A program made the position numbers and the translations under genes. Shown in pieces: positions 36,681 through 48,625 of a stretch of DNA of 64,000 nucleotides. How positions within the stretch are numbered: the first letter of the stretch is position 1; each line of letters starts with the position of its first letter. Origin of the DNA: Tamarix chinensis (taxonomy: Eukaryota; Streptophyta; Magnoliopsida; Caryophyllales; Tamaricaceae). The notes beneath the pieces are model-generated. The model did no database searches. It was not told the DNA's origin and worked only from the letters and a program-made list of their open reading frames with translations. The stretch is from contig CM060177.1 in assembly GCA_030549775.1 (NCBI GenBank), forward strand, positions 45,100,244 through 45,164,243. The letters are read 5' to 3'.

Positions 36681-39600
36681 CATACATTAGATTACTCCTT
36701 ATAAAACCATAAAATTAGGTTAACTCACTTCCCTTAATCAAATTCTTTCCCCATCCTCCTTTTTCATCCTTCCTCTCACACAAACCACATCGACTTCCTC
36801 ACATACACAACACATATCATCATACATAATTAATACACATACCATGCACAACATACTTCAAATCCAAGTCATACCACATATAAAATATTTAATAATAATA
36901 AACATTAGATACATAACATGCGAAACACATAATACACATAAGCACATAAAAGGCCTTAGCACTCCTTACCTAAAACGTCACCGGTCTTGGAGCACGCTCC
37001 TATTCCACTTGAGGGATTTGACTGGGCTCACCTATTGTGGGGAAGAAATACTAGGATTAGCTTCCTTTCTATACTACTATTAGTTTCTAATTTATCTTAA
37101 GTCTTGATTCTTAATTAATTATGCCCAAAACCACTAAAACATTAATACATACTATTATAATTTAAAGTAAAAAGGTGATATAAGGGTTTCTACCCTTTAC
37201 TGAAATAAAGTTAGTAAAGTTAATAATAATAATAATATTTATTATAATAATAATTTTAATAATAACAAATTATTACTAATAGTAGTAATATTAATAGAAA
37301 ACTTAATAATAATAATAATCTAAGCCTTAAAATTACAAAGTGGATTTCGAAACCTCCCCATTTAATGATAATACTATTTGAAATATAAAAAGATATTAAT
37401 ATTATACATATACTTATTATATAAAGTTAATATGGTTAATAATAATAAGATAATTAGTAATAATGTTAAAAATGCTAAAAATAATAATAAAAGGCAAAGC
37501 TACGAGAATTAGTTAAAATTTTAGGTTTCTAATTCTCCTGAAATAATTGCAGTATCAAATAACTAATTATACTAACAATAATAATATTAATTATATTATT
37601 AATAATATTATTAAACATGTAATAATTACATTAAATAGGAAAAATTCGAGAATAATAATTTATCTTACTCAATAATACTCCCAGACCTGTCAACCAAATT
37701 TAGAAATTAAAATACAGTTGATAACAACAATAATAATAATTATAATAATAATAATTAAACTCGAATTAGCATTAAAAATTAGAATAAAAGCATAATAATT
37801 ATCAATAAATCGAAAGTAAGTATTTAAAAGTTCTAGGGTTTCACCTTGAGTTGGAGGGTACTGGTGTCACCGGCGGTGGTTCCCGGAGGTGGCCGGAAAA
37901 GTGATCTAAGAGAGGTAAAAATGAAGAACAAGAGGGAAAGGGAAAGGAGAAAAATAAAATAAGCTTATGGTTCGGTGGAGGAGACTTAGAAGGGGATATT
38001 GGGTGGTTTATAGGGTGGAAGAAGTGGCGTATGTGGCGGAGGACGGTGGTTTAAGGTTTCGGGGTACAAATTCTGGCGAGATGAGCAGCAAACTTTGCAT
38101 GGCTATGGCAGCTCATTCAAGAAGAATCGAAGGATTTGAAGGGCTTAGTTAGCTAGAGGGAATTGCAGGGAAGAGATTGGTAGCAAGAGGAGGTGTTGAA
38201 GTTGGCCGGGGAAGGAGATAATGGCGTCTGATGGGGCGGTGGCTGGGCGATTCTGACTTAGGGTTTCGGAAGGAAGAAGTCTCGACCACACTCACAACCA
38301 GGCTATTTAAAGGGTTTAGATGGGTTATTAGGGTTTTGGAGGTCTGTAGGATGGGTTTGGGTGATAGGGTTTGGGTGGCCGGTGGCTGGAATCGACCGTC
38401 GAACATTTGGGTCGGGGCCGAAATTTTGCGAGCCAAAAGAGAAGGAACGAGCGAGATTGGAGGATAATTGATTCTTCCAAGCTAATGTGGGAGTCAAGAG
38501 GAAGGAAAAGAAGGGTTAATCGGTCGGTCAAGTCCCGCGTAGCCGTCGCCGCCATTATCGGGCTGGGAGTTGCAGGTGTAGGGCGGCGTCGGGGCTGGCA
38601 GGCGCGAAGGGGAAGAAGAAAGGGCTGGGCCGGGTGGTTCGCGAGGAAAGAAAAGAAAGAAAAAGGGGCAGACCGGGCCGGTCGGCTGGGCGAAGAGGGT
38701 GTGCTTTAAATGAAGTGCGACGTTTTCGTGGAGAAACGACTGAAGCGTGGCGTTTCAAAGTCGGGTGAATCAAAAGAAAGAAAGACGGAGATGGGCCGCA
38801 CGAAGGAGGCAGGCCCAAACGTCGAAGAAGAAAAAGAAAGAAGGAAGGAAGAATTGGGCCGCAGACTGGCCCAATCGGGAAGAAGGAGGAAAAAGAAAAA
38901 GAAAGAAAAAGAAGGATAAAGGAAAAAAAAAAGGGGGGAAAGGAAAATAATTATATTGGGTATTTAAATTAATTAAAATATTTGGGATGTTTAAAAATAA
39001 TAATATTTAAATAAAATAATATTTAAATCTCTTTTTAGGCTAAATTAGGATTTTTAAAAGATTTTCCATAATTTCCATTTTAATTAGCAAAACACCCTAT
39101 ATTTCTCCAATTAAATTATTTATAAAATTAATATTAATTTGAAACTATTTTTCTCCTTCTTATTTTAAATAAAATAATTTATTTAATTTATTTTCAAAAT
39201 AAAATGCTTAATTAGCTAAAATACCCAAATTCTTTTCTAATAAAAATACTTATAAATTTCTTCTTGATTTTCCCTAGTTAAATATCCTTTTATTTTATTA
39301 AAAATAATTTATTTAAATAATTTTTCTAATTAAACCTCATTTAAATATAATTTATAAAATTAGAAATTTTCGGGGCATTTCAGTTTGGGAGGAAACCCTA
39401 ATTTGAGAAGGTGGAAAAAGAAAAAGAAAATAATAAAAATAAATGAGGAGGAGCGAGGTATGAGGGGAGAGTTGAGTCTAAGGGTCATGTCATGTGGGGC
39501 GTTAAAATAGTGTGGGTTGTGGGAGGTAGAGAAGGAAGGGCCATATAGGCCCAGATTAGGGTTTTCGGTGAAAACCCTAGGGTAAGGTGGTGAGTAGACC

Positions 39601-39829
39601 TTGGGGTATAAGGTGGTGGGCCTTGACCCACACACTCAGAAGTTGGGTTCCCGGTGTGAGAAAGTGGGTTATGGAAAGGATGTCGAGGCAAGTTAGGAGG
39701 TGCAGAAGTATCAAGATATGGGGTGAACCCTCGTGGGAGGATAAGTGCGGGTATAGTTACCCATGCATGTCAAGGGTGAAAATCTTTTGAATAAGATATG
39801 TTAAGACACTAATCACTTATAGAGAAAGA

Positions 39830-40130
39830 TGTTGAGTCAGACCCAGACCGGTCCACCAGCGAATAATAGTGGCAAGGTATGTTACCCTCGTGACGGTTCC
39901 ACCGTCTATAATAGTGGGGGATTCCACGCTCAACAAACTAATCATAATAATGCTAAGACATGGGAAAGATACAAATAATTACAGTGGAATACCTTGTGAG
40001 TCAGGGCCAGACCGGTCCACCAGCAAATAATAGTGGCAGGGTATGTCACCCTCGTGACGAGTCCACCAGCTAAAATAGTGGCAGGGCATGTACCCTCGTG
40101 ACCATTCCACCGGCTATAATAGTGGGGTTC
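39830..40130. repeat. CCGGTGG-type units in copy 4
   Basis: Here in the opposite orientation (TCCACCAGCGAATAATAGTGG and related). Five units carry short palindromes such as AGGGTATGTCACCCT (40038-40052). Confidence 0.8.
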
Positions 40131-41007
40131 TCACACTCACATGGATTGATAAAGACTATGATGTGAATCAACTATATTTATTAGAGATCCAATGAATAAG
40201 TTATCTAGTTCATAGCCGGTATTGTTTATCTATGTTATTCATGATATCTACGTAATTATGCCATGTTTGCTATGTTATGTGTCTCTGTGTATATTGGCAT
40301 TAGTGTGTCTATTGCCTTACTCAGTACATAGCGTACTGATCACCCGTTTCATGGGTGCTGCTCATTCCCACAAGTAGAAGACCCGTATGAGTTTGTGCGG
40401 GTAGGGGGCGATGTCTTCAATGCCTACGATGCTTACAAGGCATTGGGTAGGGCTGAGAGTTGAGCTTGGACCTAGCTTGGGGGTCCAGAGTGACGTGGCC
40501 GGAGTTCATCCTCCGTTTTGTTTCCTTGTATTATCATATTTTTTGTTTTATTCCGCTGTATTGTTCCTCTAACATTTGGTACTTTATAACTGTACTTTTG
40601 GATTGTAACCTTTGATTTCCACACTCTGATTCCATATGACTTGTGCTTTATTAGTGACTCGTATTTGATGTTATTCTTATTTAGTCTTAGCACTTAGTAT
40701 CGGGACGGTAGGAGTGAACCGATCCGGTACTAAGTGTGGCGGTAATGCCCCCGAGTTTACGGTTTTATCTTTCTACTTCCGCTAAAACCCTTTTTGTTAA
40801 ACGAAATTTTTTAGTAGTAAATTTGGGGGTGTTACAGGATTAAAATAAAAATGAAAGATAAATTAATTATGATAAATTTATTTAGGAAATTATCTAGGTT
40901 TGTTGATCAAATGTTAACAAATTAATTAAGTTAATATTTAAGGGTTATATTAAAAGATAAATAAATCAAGATTAATATTAAATAATATTTAGGTATATTA
41001 CATCATC

Positions 41008-41606
41008 TCAACAAACAAGTCCTCCATTTGTTCATAACAATTTCATTACAATAATTTAAAAAAGCATGCAAGAGTTTTTACTTATTTTTGAAAACATAAC
41101 AAGATAAAAACAAAGAAAATATAACATAATTGCATAAATTATGGAGAATGAGAACAATCATTCAAACCCACAATATCCTTCAAATAGAAATAGTAATATA
41201 CCTCATAATATAAAAATAAATTTTACATAAAATTTAATACAATAAGAAAATCTTCAACATCATCATTCATTTCAAGGAACATAATCACATCACCCTCCAC
41301 ATTAGATTTCTTCTCCACATCTATTCAAATTCAAAAGTAAATGAATTTGTATTTAGTTATAACATTATATCGAGAAAAATTTACAAAAAAAAATTTTAAT
41401 GGTATAAATCAAAACCAAATTAATCAAATAAAGTAAAGAAATAAAATTTAATTGATTACTACCTTTCTCTATTTTCTCTAACTCTTCCATGGCTCTCTCT
41501 ACACCAACTTTTTCTCTTGTATTCTTTACTAGAATCCAATATTTAGAGTTTGTAAAGTGTCAATTCACACACAAAAAAAAAATAGCAAAAATAAATAAGC
41601 CGGTAA
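41008..41606. other. Intergenic between two large elements
   Basis: AT-rich sequence between the end of copy 7 and the duplication of copy 5. It may be the far side of the hAT element cut by copy 5; a minus-strand frame near 41240-41330 is acidic like some hAT C termini, but I cannot establish this. Nothing else is seen. Confidence 0.35.
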
Positions 41607-42147
41607 ACAAATGTAATACCCTAAATTAGAACGTTTAGCCTTTTATCCGAAAATGTTAATCTTTAAATATTGATGTGATTATTTTTGTTTACCTTTGACC
41701 AACAAATCTAAATAAATTATTTAATAAATTAATATAATTATTTTATCTTACTCCTTTTATTTAAATAAAACCTAAATTCATAATTTTACTGGACTTATTT
41801 TTCTTAATTTAATACCCTAAATATTAAATAAATTAATATAATATTATCTTAAAAAGCTAAATTTAATATACTTTTTAATTCTAACCCTAAATTTATTTTA
41901 TTTTTCATTTTCTTCTTTTCCTTCTTCCTTTTTGCTTTTTCATTTTTTTTCTTTTTCTTCCTTTTTCCTTTTTTTTCTTTCTCCCTTCTTTTCTCCCTTT
42001 GAAGGCCAACCCATTCTCATCCCACCTCTATTCTTTCTTCCTACATCGACCCAATGCCTTCCTTCCTTTTCTTTTTTTTCTAGGCCAACCTATTTCCCCT
42101 TCCTTCTTTTCCTTCTTCATACGTCAGCCCAACGCCCCTTCTTGTTT

Positions 42148-42309
42148 TTCTTCTTCTTCTTCTTCTTCTTCTTCTTCTTCTTCTTCTTCTTCTTCTTCTT
42201 CTTCTTCTTCTTCTTCTTCTTCTTCTTCTTCTTCTTCTTCTTCTTCTTCTTCTTCTTCTTCTTCTTCTTCTTCTTCTTCTTCTTCTTCTTCTTCTTCTTC
42301 TTCTTCTTC
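42148..42309 (+). repeat. Perfect (TTC)54 microsatellite
   Basis: 162 bp of uninterrupted TTC triplets (GAA on the other strand) in the pyrimidine-rich part of copy 5. Long poly-Ser, poly-Phe, poly-Lys and poly-Glu frames across it are artefacts of the repeat. Confidence 0.98.
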
Positions 42310-44139
42310 CCGCACGACCCAACCAACCTTATCCTTTTCCTTTCTTTCCTCAAGTCCAACAGCCTATCCCAACCTCCTCTTTTCTTCTCCCTCGCCGTTC
42401 TACACCCCCACACACAAACACCCCTTCCCCCACCCCCTACATACAGCGTGACTATGTCATGCACGCCTACGTTGTCTTTTTTTCCGTATGCGAGCAAACT
42501 AGGCCTGAACCCCCTCCCACCCAGTGTCCCTTTCCTTCCTTTTTAGGCCCCTATAATGTTTTCCCTTTACCTGCACAAGGTTTCCCTACAATACCCCCGC
42601 CAGTCAATGACCCTACACCCTAAAAATCCCCCTACTCTATCTGCACCCTTTCCCCCTACATACTTCCACCCACCATTGCACACCTAAGCTCTGCCTCCCC
42701 TCTTCTTCTTCTTCTTTTCTTCTATTATCTCTTAGGTCATGTCTCTTCTACCCGACCTCCTTTCTTTCTTTCTTTCTTTCTTTCTTATTCTTTTCCTTCC
42801 TCTATTTTCTTCCCTCATGACCAATCTCCTCTCCCTCTACATTAATTAGCCCGATCATCACCTCCACCACCATCCCAACCTCCATCATTGGCCACCTCCC
42901 TCTTCCCTTCTTCCCTCCTTCTTCCTCCTCCTCCACTACCCTGTTTTCCTTTCTTTCCTCCCCTATGGTTATTTCTGCTAATCCTTACCCCCTAGCACCA
43001 GCTATAGCCCCCACATCCACACCCTTAAAAATGACAGTTTTGCCATTGCCAACCCCTCCACTCAAAGCCACCACTTCCTCCTCCCTACAGCCTCCCTATA
43101 TGACCCAAACCACCACCTTAATGCCACCAACCACCTACCCGCAACCCTTTACGTCCATCTCCTCCACTCGACAAACCACCAATACCTCCACCACCTTCTC
43201 TCAACAGCCTCATCCTAACTCCATTTCCTCCACCCCTACAGCTCCTCCCAGCCTGCCTACCTCCAGCCACAACCACTTCCCACTCCTACCCATCACCTTA
43301 TATCCACCCCATAACCACCTCCCTCCTTCTTCTCCTCCTTTTCTTGTTCTCTCTTCCCTTTTTCTACACTACCTCATTCTTGCAGCTTGCAATGTTGTCG
43401 TCCTAACCTTCAACCCTCCTGAACCACACCACCCAACCACTACCATCTCCGCTACCCCTAACTCTTTCATCCATTGGCTAAACCTATGCCACCTAATCAC
43501 CATCGAGCTATCCCCCCTATATGCATGGTTCACGCTGCACATGCAGCATAAGTTGTGTTTTTATTTTTAATTAATTTGGTAATTGTTAATTTATATGAAT
43601 AGATAAATAAGTTGTATTCAATAAATATTTTAATTAAAATTATTATTTACTAATCAAATATTAATATGGTAGTTGTGAAATTATTTTTAGGTACAAAAGT
43701 TTTATTTGTAGAGCCTAATAGTTTTTAGGCAATTATTGGTAAATTATGCTTTTGTTGAAGTCAGGAAACCTTTATACTCCAATAAAATGTTTGGATATCA
43801 TGTGATAGCACATTAGGGTTTTGAAATATAATTTGTGTTAGACATGATTTGTCACAAATAATTATGTGATTATTATTATTATCATGAGAAATTAAAAATA
43901 AAGGCGTGTTATCCTATATAAAATATCATGTGTACAAAAGTGTGATTAAAATGGTTCTAATGTTGGAAAATGATGTTGTATGATATGTACATGTGAAAAT
44001 ATTAGGTTAAGCATGTCTAGATACACTTGTAGCAAAATTATTACTATCATGTGCCTTAGGGGCAATTTGGTCATTTAAGCATATCATAATATTTAACCTT
44101 AACCGGAATATCTAATGTGTTCGAATGATTGCTAATAAT

Positions 44140-45130
44140 GGTGGTAGGCATTTTTTTATTTTGGAAATACATGTTTCAGCATGATTATTAATACTATATG
44201 AACTAGGGGTATTTTAATAAGTTTGGGTGTACCATGATGATTATTCTAATAAACATGCATGATAAGTATTATATGTTTTTAAGTATGAGAATAGGGGTTT
44301 TGTTGTTTTGGAAACACATGTTTCAACATGATCATCAATATTATATGGTATAGCAATATTTTGGTAATTTTGGGTGTACTATGATGATTATTCCAATAAA
44401 CATATATGATAAGTATTATATGTTGTTAAGTATGAGAATGAAGGTTTTGTTATTTTGGAAACACATGTTTCAATATGATTATCAATATTATATAGCCTAG
44501 AGATATTTTGGTAATTTTGAATGTACCATGATGATTATTACAATAGACATGCATGATAAGTATTATTTGTTGTTAAGTATGATAATAGGGGTTTTGCTAT
44601 TTTGAAAACACATGTTTTATCATGATTATCAATATTCTATGGTCTAGGGGTATTTTGGTAATTTTGAGTGTACCATGATGATTATTCTAATAAAAATGCA
44701 TGATAAGTATTATTTGATGTTGAGTGTGAAAATAAGTGATTTGTTGTTTTGGAACCACATGTTTCAGCATGATTATAAATATTACATGGTTTAGGAGTAT
44801 TTTGGTAATTTAGAGTGTACTATAATGAATATTCTAATAAACATGCATAGTATATGTTATTTATTGTTAACCATGAGAATATGGGTTTTGTTGTGTTAGA
44901 TACACTTATTTCAGTATGATTATTATTATATTGTCTAGGGGTATATAGGTAATTTGGAGTGTACTATGATAAATATTCTAATAAACATGCATGATATGTG
45001 TTATTTGTTGTTAAGCATGAGAATAGGAATTTTGTCGTGTTATATGTGCCTATTTCAGCATGATTATTATTATTGTATGGTATAAGGGTATTTTCATAAT
45101 TTGTGGTATACCATGATGGTTATGTGTAGA
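44140..45130. repeat. 145-bp tandem repeat in copy 5
   Basis: About seven units with GGAAACACATGTTTCAGCATG, GGGGTATTTTGGTAATTTTG and TGTACCATGATGATTATTC. The last phrase recurs near 44228, 44366, 44520, 44670, 44817, 44962 and 45107, a spacing near 145 bp. The core GGTAATTT word is the inverse of the short motif amplified in copies 1 and 2. Confidence 0.88.
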
Positions 45131-46739
45131 ATTGTGTATAAGGGTAAAATGGTCATTTGGTGTGTAAGATAATTTGCTTACATGATAAATAATTTAACTA
45201 TGGTAGGTTATCCTTTTTTATGGCAAGTCAATAAATAAATTGGAACTTGTAACGGAAATGGATGGTAAACTGGTAACTTTAGCCTCAGAGGTATCTTGGT
45301 CATTTTTGACCTGAAGTGCCTAAGTGTGAGTAATTTAGCCTAAGATGGCCTTAAGAGATTTTTCTATGTTGACATTGATAATGACATTGATTATGGTTAT
45401 CTCAAAATGTTTAAAAATGAATAAAAATGGTTAAGTATGAATACTTGGACCTATGTTATTAATATGTATTTTCGTGGTCAGCCTTATAATATACTAATAC
45501 TTAAAGTGAAAGACCTTGAGATTGGAAATGGTGGTTCTTTAAGGTTCTCTATCCTAAAGGTGTGGTTTAGCCCATGATTTTCTATGGATTTTTTTGGTGT
45601 GTCTTAGTGCCCCAATCAAGCCCTATATCTTACTCTATTTAGTTCTACAGACATAAGTAGGGGGTATGCATACTTATGGATTAGGTGCCCTTATTGGTAG
45701 GGTACTATATACCTTCATGTGCCAATGTAACTAAGGTACCTTTGCTTCCCTAGGTTGATAGTCGATAGGATATTATTCCACCCTTTTGAACCAGTGTGAA
45801 TAAGGTACCTTAGTGTCTTCAGGTTTGTCTGATATTTCCTCAAATAAATAAAAATAAAAATGATTATTGGGTTGGTTGGTAGTAGTCATTGTGCCTACCT
45901 ATTGTTTAATAGCAGCCTTTGTGTCTATTTGTGATTATGTGTGTTGTTATTAGGTGTGATGAGCCTACTTGTGTTATGAGAAGTTGTGGGGTTGATAATG
46001 AGAATTGTGACTATGGTTATAACTTGAGTATGATGCTGCTTTCTAATTATACTATAAAGAGCATCTCTTGGATGCCCCATTGAGAAGTTTTGGTTATTTT
46101 CATATGAGCAACCATTAGTAATATATGGTATTGATATTATGCAGTTATATGAACAATTGTTGTATTTTAATTATTATATTCATAAGTAAATGTTCATGTA
46201 TTGTTGTAATGCATTTTATGCATTCCATACGGACCTTACATATTAGTCTTGTATAATAGGTTACTCAGTACCATTGCACTAAAGGTGGTTCCTTTCTTGG
46301 GCCCCTGCATATTTAATGAGCAATGGTCTTTACAGCTTAGCTTGTAAGATCTATTCAAGGCTATCATTTGGGTTGAGAGTGTAGGGTTATCCGGAATTTT
46401 TGTCGGGTTTCTTTTGGAACCGAGAGATTACATACTTCTTATTGTTTTTATGTATTTTCTTTCACTAAAATTTTTTAACCACTAATAGTAGGTTCTATTT
46501 GAAATGTTATTTAATTGCTTTAACTCTCTTACTACTCTGATTTATAATTACATTCTTAATTTAAGTCGAATAAGGTTTTAGCCTTAGCACTTGGTAATAG
46601 AACGATAAAGGAAACTATATGTGTACCAAATATAGCAGTAGCATCTGTAATTTACTATTTTAGCTTACGCATTTAACTTTTAAAAGAAAAATGTTTTTAG
46701 TTAGTAAATTTGGGGGTATTATAATAAAATACAATTGCA

Positions 46740-48620
46740 TTATTACAATGCATAAAAAAAATATTAATATGAATAAAACATCACATTTGGTGTCAAAGAG
46801 CTCCTAAATTGATCCAAGTGACAACCACTGGCACTAAACATAGAGTTCTACTCAACTGTAGATACTGGTACAACAAGGACATCATATGTCATACATGAAA
46901 AGAACTTATATCTAAGGCTATGTATCTTCACCACATCAAGACATCTTTTCCTTTATGGTTTATCTTCTTCTCTTCTAGAAACCTATTAAGCTTTGTCACG
47001 CTAGAATATGATCCAATCATCTCTATCACTTGCTCTAACAAACATGTTCTAAGGGCATCACTTCTATCCTTACTTACATGAGGGTCATTTCTTGGCCCAT
47101 AACTTTTGTAAACTACAAATGAATTATACTTCCTATAAAATTATTAAAGAAATTGAAGACAAATTTCTTGATTTTTTTTATCAAATCTCTCCCCAAATTC
47201 ATCAACATAAATCCTACAAAGTGTAATTTTTATTATTATTAATCTCAGGATTGGATCTAACATCACTTGAAGTATACCAATATGTTCATCTTTTTTATGT
47301 CACCCCAATACTTTTCAAACTTACCCTTCATTTGAAGTGTCATGTCTCTAAAGTCATCACTAACATCAATGATCCATTGATTCAAGAACTCATACATACA
47401 AACAATGTTAAAGAAAATAATATTACTAATCACATACAATGAACTAGACACCTTAACAATGAAGTTATCAAACTCCCCTAAGAAAATAACATAGAGCTCA
47501 ATTTTATCCCAATCATCATTAGAAAGGGGAAAACAACATCAATATCATGCATAAACTTTATAGGGATATCCATCCTACCAAATTCATCCCTAAATTTCAC
47601 AATAGTAACCAACATAATATAGGTGGAATGCCACCTAGTAGGACATCAAGAGACAAAGAAGTTTTATACTCAATCTTTCATTTTTCAACATGTTATTAAA
47701 ATACCATTAATCTAGCATGAGAATTTCTAATATACTTAATAACATCTAGGTTATAATCAATGTAATGACCAATCTCATTTATACCACATCATATAACTAG
47801 ATTAATTATGTGTGCAACACACCTCATGTGTAAGGATTTATTATCACCAACACCGCCATCTTTTTTAAATAAGCACAAGCAACATTGTTAGATCTTGCAT
47901 TATTAATTATGGTAGTAAATATGTTTTTTTTAAACCCTAAAAGTTATACAATCTTTAACAACCTTATCAAATTCTTATCCTTTACGACTAGATATTAAAA
48001 AAAAATCATTTTTATAAGTACTGGTGGTCATCTATGAAATGACTAGTTAGGCACATATAATTAATTCTTTGATTAGAAGTCCACATATTATTAGTCAAAA
48101 AAATTCTATAACATAAAGTAGTAAGCAAATATTTTAATCTCATCCTTTCACTGATACATAATTTATAGATATCACATGTAATAGTATTTCATAAAGACAT
48201 GTGAAATTAAGGACAAGCAATAGACATCACTTTTCTAAAACACCCCTTATCAACAAAACTTAAAGGAAATTAACTAAAAATAAGCATTTTGCCAATGAAT
48301 TATCTAAGTTTATCAAGATCCACAGTCTTAGACCTAAAATTATTCCTCTCTAGCATATCATCACCAAAAATAGTGTCAAATGATAGATGAGATTGCTTAC
48401 CTTTTCCCTTTCCATTGTTTTTAGGATTATTTACACAACTTTCTATGTCTTTTCAAAAAAAATTGTGCCATTTTTGTTGGTATTTGCTGAAATAGTTGAT
48501 AAGAAATACTTACATTCCACCCTTTGGGTGATTTTTCTCATCCACATATACCCAAAAGTGAATGCAATTAGCACGTCTTATTCTAGCTTTTTTATTCACA
48601 TAACGATGGCCTTTTATTTT
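46740..48620 (-). pseudogene. hAT transposase remnant (zf-BED to dimerisation domain)
   Basis: Minus-strand translation across several frames gives hAT blocks in order. BED-finger-like words (RRANCIHF) lie near 48540-48580 and LSFVDKGCFRKVMSI at about 48200-48260. TNNMWTSNQRINYMCLTSHFI follows (48030-48100), then MKGKFEKYWGDIKKMNIL (about 47270-47330), and near 46790-46850 FSASGCHLDQFRSSLTPNV, the conserved C-terminal hAT dimerisation block. This is the plant RICESLEEPER/DAYSLEEPER-like layout. An intact protein would cut and move hAT DNA. Multiple stops and frameshifts make it a pseudogene. Copy 5 inserted just beyond its C terminus; the second chromovirus abuts its N terminus. Neither TIR was found. 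Confidence 0.82.
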
Positions 48621-48625
48621 CTTCT

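Larger units (their letters stand above)
34516..39382 (-). mobile_element. Giant solo-LTR-like element, copy 3
   Basis: A 4.87-kb unit within copy 4, flanked by the perfect duplication GTTTG at 34511-34515 and 39383-39387. Ends are TGTAATACCCCAAAATTC and GAAATTTTCGGGGCATTTCA. In minus sense it runs: AT-rich start, TATA box (38301-38312), pyrimidine-rich leader, a possible 813-bp intron (37032-37844, GTGAAA..ACAATAG), GGAGCGTGCTCC (36989-37000), TTTTAGGTAAGGA (donor-like, about 36962-36974), tandem arrays (36000-36680), CCGGTGG units (35210-35570) and the hairpin (34614-34659). No gag, pol or PBS is seen. It is the best preserved copy and, being innermost, the youngest of this nest. Confidence 0.86.
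32530..40836 (+). mobile_element. Giant solo-LTR-like element, copy 4, hosting copy 3
   Basis: Flanked by GGATT at 32525-32529 and 40837-40841. Plus-strand ends are TGTAATCCTCCGAATTTTT and AAATTTGGGGGTGTTACA. Without copy 3 it is about 3.4 kb. In plus sense it runs: AT-rich start, pyrimidine-rich stretch (32845-33360), TATA box CTTATAAATAGCCCC (33390-33404), pyrimidine-rich leader, GGAGCGTGCTCT (33883-33894), donor-like TTTTAGGTAAGGA (33909-33919), copy 3, CCGGTGG-type units (39830-40130), TACTCAGTACATAGCGTACTG (about 40320) and the hairpin (40691-40736). It lacks an AT-rich segment found in copies 3 and 6 at the point 33851/33852. Confidence 0.83.
22148..41002 (-). mobile_element. Giant solo-LTR-like element, copy 7 (outer host of the nest)
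   Basis: The left end (GATAACACCTCCAATTTTA) and right end (TTTAGGTATATTACA at 40988-41002) match the family ends in degraded form. They are flanked by TCATC at 22143-22147 and 41003-41007. The copy is broken by a solo LTR of another family (about 23402-24316), copy 2 (26606-31776) and copy 4 (32530-40836, itself holding copy 3). Removing these leaves about 4.5 kb, the family length. Family markers include the hairpin (22227-22270), CCCATTGAATAGGTAAGG (about 22540), 30-bp units (23030-23165), a purine-rich part (26030-26600, resuming at 31782) and a TATA-like CTTATAAAACCCC in minus sense (about 31805-31820). It is the most decayed copy, as expected of the oldest. Confidence 0.68.
41612..46723 (+). 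mobile_element. Giant solo-LTR-like element, copy 5
   Basis: A 5.1-kb unit with plus-strand ends TGTAATACCCTAAATTAG and AAATTTGGGGGTATTATA, flanked by ACAAA (41607-41611) and ATAAA (46724-46728), one mismatch. From the start it has an AT-rich part, a pyrimidine-rich kilobase (41890-43560) with a (TTC)54 run, the block GCACATTAGGGTTTTG (about 43808), a 145-bp tandem array (44140-45130), the phrase ACTTATGGATTAGGTGCCC shared inverted with copies 2 and 7, and a degenerate hairpin (46588-46630). Proline-rich frames at 41932-42546 and 42965-43570 reflect composition. It sits beside the C terminus of a decayed hAT transposase. Confidence 0.8.

Noticed and set aside
42080..42497. Long frames of poly-Arg, poly-Glu, poly-Lys, poly-Ser and poly-Phe
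   Set aside because: All are readings of the (TTC)54 run in different frames.
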